From G965215145 sp965215145 (GTDB taxonomy: Bacteria; Bacteroidota; Rhodothermia; Rhodothermales; JANQRZ01), in assembly GCA_965215145.1 (NCBI GenBank), contig OZ244038.1, positions 2,232,001 to 2,296,000 on the forward strand: a stretch of DNA of 64,000 nt, in the 5' to 3' direction. The notes under the pieces were generated by a model. That model had not been told where the DNA came from and did not search any database. It was given only the letters and a program-made list of their open reading frames with translations. The translations under genes were made by a program, and so were the position numbers. Positions 61,840 to 64,000 of the stretch are shown here, piece after piece. The first letter of the stretch is position 1; every line of letters starts with the position of its first letter.

Positions 61840-64000
61840 CGCCCTCGGCCGCTCGCGGCGTCGGCTGGCGCGTCGAGTTCGGCGAGGGCTTCTTCGAGGT
61901 GGGCGCGCGCCTCGGGCGCCGGCGTCTCCAGGGCGCCGAGCCGCTCGATGCCCCGGCGGATCACGGCCCGGGCGCCGTCCGTGTCGCCCGTGGCGTGGAG
62001 CGCGCGCGCGAGCTCCCGACGCGCGTCGCGGTCACGGACGTGCCCCGGCGGCACCGCCACCTCGGCCGCCTCGACGGCCTCCCGCAGCAAGGGCACGGCC
62101 TCCCCCGGACGCCCGCCCATGCGGAGCGCCTCCCCCGCCCCGATCAAGGCGACGACCGTGCTCGCGTGGTGGTCCCCGTAGACGGCCCGCTTGGTGACGA
62201 GGGAGCGCCGGTAGAGCTCCAGCGCCTCGTCGAACTTCTCCCGCCCGAGCAGCACGCTCCCCAGCTTGCCCTGGCCGATCGCCACGCTGGGATGGGCCTC
62301 CCCGTGGAGCCGGACGTTCCGGGCGAGCGCCTCCCGGCTGAGGGCCTCGGCCTCCTCGGACCGGCCCACGTTGTTCAGGAGCGTCGCCAGGTTCCCCATG
62401 CTGATGACGACGCTGGGGTGGAGGTCGCCGTGGAGCTGCTGGTGGAGGGCGAGCCCCTCCCGCATGACGGGCTCCGCCTCCTCGTAGCGGCCGAGGAAGA
62501 GGAGGACGCTCCCGAGGTTGTCGAGGTGGATCGGCAGCCCCTCGATGGGCGCGCCGGCGGCCTCGGACGCGGCCCGGTCCGCGGCGATGACGCGGCGGAG
62601 GTAAGGGACGGCGGCGGCGTAGTCCCCCCTCCGGAACAGCATGATGGCGAGCTGATTCTGGACCCTCCCGAAGTCCAGCGAGAGCGTGTCGCCAGTGGCT
62701 TCGAAGCGCGCGATCGCCTCCGAGAGGAGGCGCTCGGCGGCCTCCAGGTCCCCGCGCTGCCCCCGGATCATGCCGAGGTTGCCGAGGGCGATGGCGTAGG
62801 GGATCGGGGCCTCGGCGCGGACGGGCCGGAGCACGTCCGCCGAGCGCTGGAAGAGGGAGTCGGCGCGGGCGAGGTCGCCGAGGCTGCGGTGGGCCTCGGC
62901 GACGGCGTCGAGGAGGCGGGCGTGGATGAGGGGCTCGTCCACGAGCTCGGACTCGAGCCGCTCGGCGCCGCGCTGGAGGAGGTCGTTCGCCGTCAGGGAG
63001 TCACCGAGGGCGACGCCGGGCGACGCCCCCTCGAACAGGCTCACGAGGAAGTCGGCGGTCCGCTCGGCCGTCCCGGCCTCGCGCTCGGTGCGAGCCTGGG
63101 CGGCGCGGGCCTCGGCAGCCTGCCAGAGCGCGGCGCCGAGGCCACCCACGAGCGAGAGCACCACGAGCGCCGTGGCAGCGACGCCGGCCCGGTGCCGCCG
63201 GACGAACCGCCCCGCCCGGTACCCGAACGTCGCCGGCCGCGCCGCGACGGGCTCCCCCGCGAGGTGGCGGCGGAGGTCGTCGGCGAGGGCGTCGGCCGAG
63301 GCGTAGCGCCGCTCGGGCCCCTTACGGAGCGCCTTCAGCACGATCCGGTCGAGGTCACCGCGAAGCCGGCGCTGGAGCTGCGGCGGGCTCGCGGCCCGTG
63401 CTGCACCGACCTCCTCCGGCGTCACCGTCCGCGTCTCGCCGTAGGCGCTCCGCCGCTCTCGCGTCTGCACGACGGCCGCGCTCGGCCGGGCTGGCTCCTG
63501 CCCAAGCACGGCCTCGGCCACGGCCTCCGGCCCGCCCCGCGCCAGCGCGTAGGGGCGGTGCCCGGTGAGGAGCTCGAAGAGGAGCACGCCGAGGCTGTAG
63601 ACGTCGGTGGCCGTCGTGACCTCGCCGCCGGTGAACTGCTCGGGCGCGGCGTACTCCGGCGTGAGCGCCCGCCGCCCCTCCGCCGTCAGCGGGACCGTCA
63701 CGCCGGGCTCGTCTTCGAGGAGCTTGGCGAGGCCGAAGTCGAGCAGCACGGGTCGAGGCTCGCGGTCGTCGCTCTCGGTCTCGGCGACGAGGACGTTCGA
63801 GGGCTTGAGGTCGCGGTGGACGACGAGGCGGCGGTGCGCGTGCTCGACGGCGTCGCAGACGGCGAGGAACAGCCGGAGCCGCGCCTCGACGGAGAGGCGG
63901 CGGCGGTCGCAGTAGGCCGTGATCGGCTCGCCGTCGACGTACTCCATCGCCAGCCACGGGAGGCCGTCGGGGAGGACACCGCCGCCGAGGAGCCGGGCGA
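61836..64000 (-). CDS. Ser/Thr protein kinase with TPR repeats (kinase 2, N-terminus beyond window)
   Basis: About 720 residues are visible. The open frame continues past base 64000, so the true start and glycine loop are outside. The kinase part retains WLAMEYVDGEPIT, HRDLKPSNVLV, an intact DFG (LLDFGLAKL) and LTPEYAAPEQF. A TM segment (VVLSLVGGLGAALW) and a TPR-rich tail follow. Closely paralogous to kinase 1, including the stretch around the TM segment, so the pair arose by tandem duplication. Confidence 0.9.
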   Translation of the reverse strand, partial: ARLLGGGVLPDGLPWLAMEYVDGEPITAYCDRRRLSVEARLRLFLAVCDAVEHAHRRLVVHRDLKPSNVLVAETESDDREPRPVLLDFGLAKLLEDEPGVTVPLTAEGRRALTPEYAAPEQFTGGEVTTATDVYSLGVLLFELLTGHRPYALARGGPEAVAEAVLGQEPARPSAAVVQTRERRSAYGETRTVTPEEVGAARAASPPQLQRRLRGDLDRIVLKALRKGPERRYASADALADDLRRHLAGEPVAARPATFGYRAGRFVRRHRAGVAATALVVLSLVGGLGAALWQAAEARAAQARTEREAGTAERTADFLVSLFEGASPGVALGDSLTANDLLQRGAERLESELVDEPLIHARLLDAVAEAHRSLGDLARADSLFQRSADVLRPVRAEAPIPYAIALGNLGMIRGQRGDLEAAERLLSEAIARFEATGDTLSLDFGRVQNQLAIMLFRRGDYAAAVPYLRRVIAADRAASEAAGAPIEGLPIHLDNLGSVLLFLGRYEEAEPVMREGLALHQQLHGDLHPSVVISMGNLATLLNNVGRSEEAEALSREALARNVRLHGEAHPSVAIGQGKLGSVLLGREKFDEALELYRRSLVTKRAVYGDHHASTVVALIGAGEALRMGGRPGEAVPLLREAVEAAEVAVPPGHVRDRDARRELARALHATGDTDGARAVIRRGIERLGALETPAPEARAHLEEALAELDAPADAASGRGR

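Overview
The window is very GC-rich, and several features point to the Bacteroidota side-branch Rhodothermota (Rubrivirga/Rubricoccus-like organisms). Many secreted proteins end in a type IX secretion (T9SS) sorting domain of the form YPNPF...LAVYDVLGREVAVL...GLPSGVYLWRLE. Start codons often lack a clear Shine-Dalgarno. The conserved genes (miaA, ligA, gltX, rnpB, secG, rsmE, mutY, groESL, ctaA) look like ordinary chromosome. Placement below phylum is inference.

The most notable region is 1-18432, which reads as a sedentary integron cassette array. I find seven near-complete and four degraded attC recombination sites, all in the same orientation. Complete sites are about 125-130 bp and have an R'' core ending AAC, an L'' arm with a single unpaired A, a long variable stem, a matching L' arm and an R' core GTTxxxx. 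In eight cassettes the first 7-13 bases after the R' core are the reverse complement of that cassette's own R'' core, as expected when cassettes excise as circles. Cassette contents are surface proteins with seven FG-GAP (integrin-alpha-like) blades plus T9SS signals, an alpha/beta hydrolase, a two-gene cassette of unknown function, an apparently gene-less cassette, a TIR-domain protein, two DUF433/DUF5615 toxin-antitoxin cassettes (one toxin has a nonsense codon) and an orphan MGCD-type protein. No integrase is visible. A 6.6-kb block of ordinary genes (4440-11042: miaA, sulfotransferase, PgpH-like HD phosphohydrolase, Na+/solute symporter, DUF6913) splits the array.

From 18445 to 64000 the content is mainly core: a PIN-like protein at the array edge; ligA, a RodZ-like protein, tRNA-Pro and a MerR regulator; an EamA transporter behind a 12.5-copy 8-bp tandem repeat; a cyclophilin; a carbamoyltransferase/SxtJ/DUF5989 cluster; a 1201-residue SprA-like outer-membrane protein; a HepT/MntA toxin-antitoxin pair with a duplicated remnant; a frame-disrupted third FG-GAP gene; a CHRD-domain protein; gltX and tRNA-Arg; an MFS transporter; a Nif3-like protein and a coiled-coil protein; RNase P RNA; secG; a Nudix hydrolase; rsmE; an Omp85 protein; mutY; groESL under a perfect CIRCE operator; heme A synthase; a right-handed beta-helix T9SS protein; a di-heme peroxidase-like lipoprotein; and two tandem Ser/Thr kinases with TPR tails, the second cut by the window end.

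Small dispersed repeats are frequent: GTAGGGGCGC palindromes, a CTGAGCCTGTCGAAGG element inside a gene, and nested palindromes near 34.3 kb. Most long antisense ORFs are artefacts of high GC.
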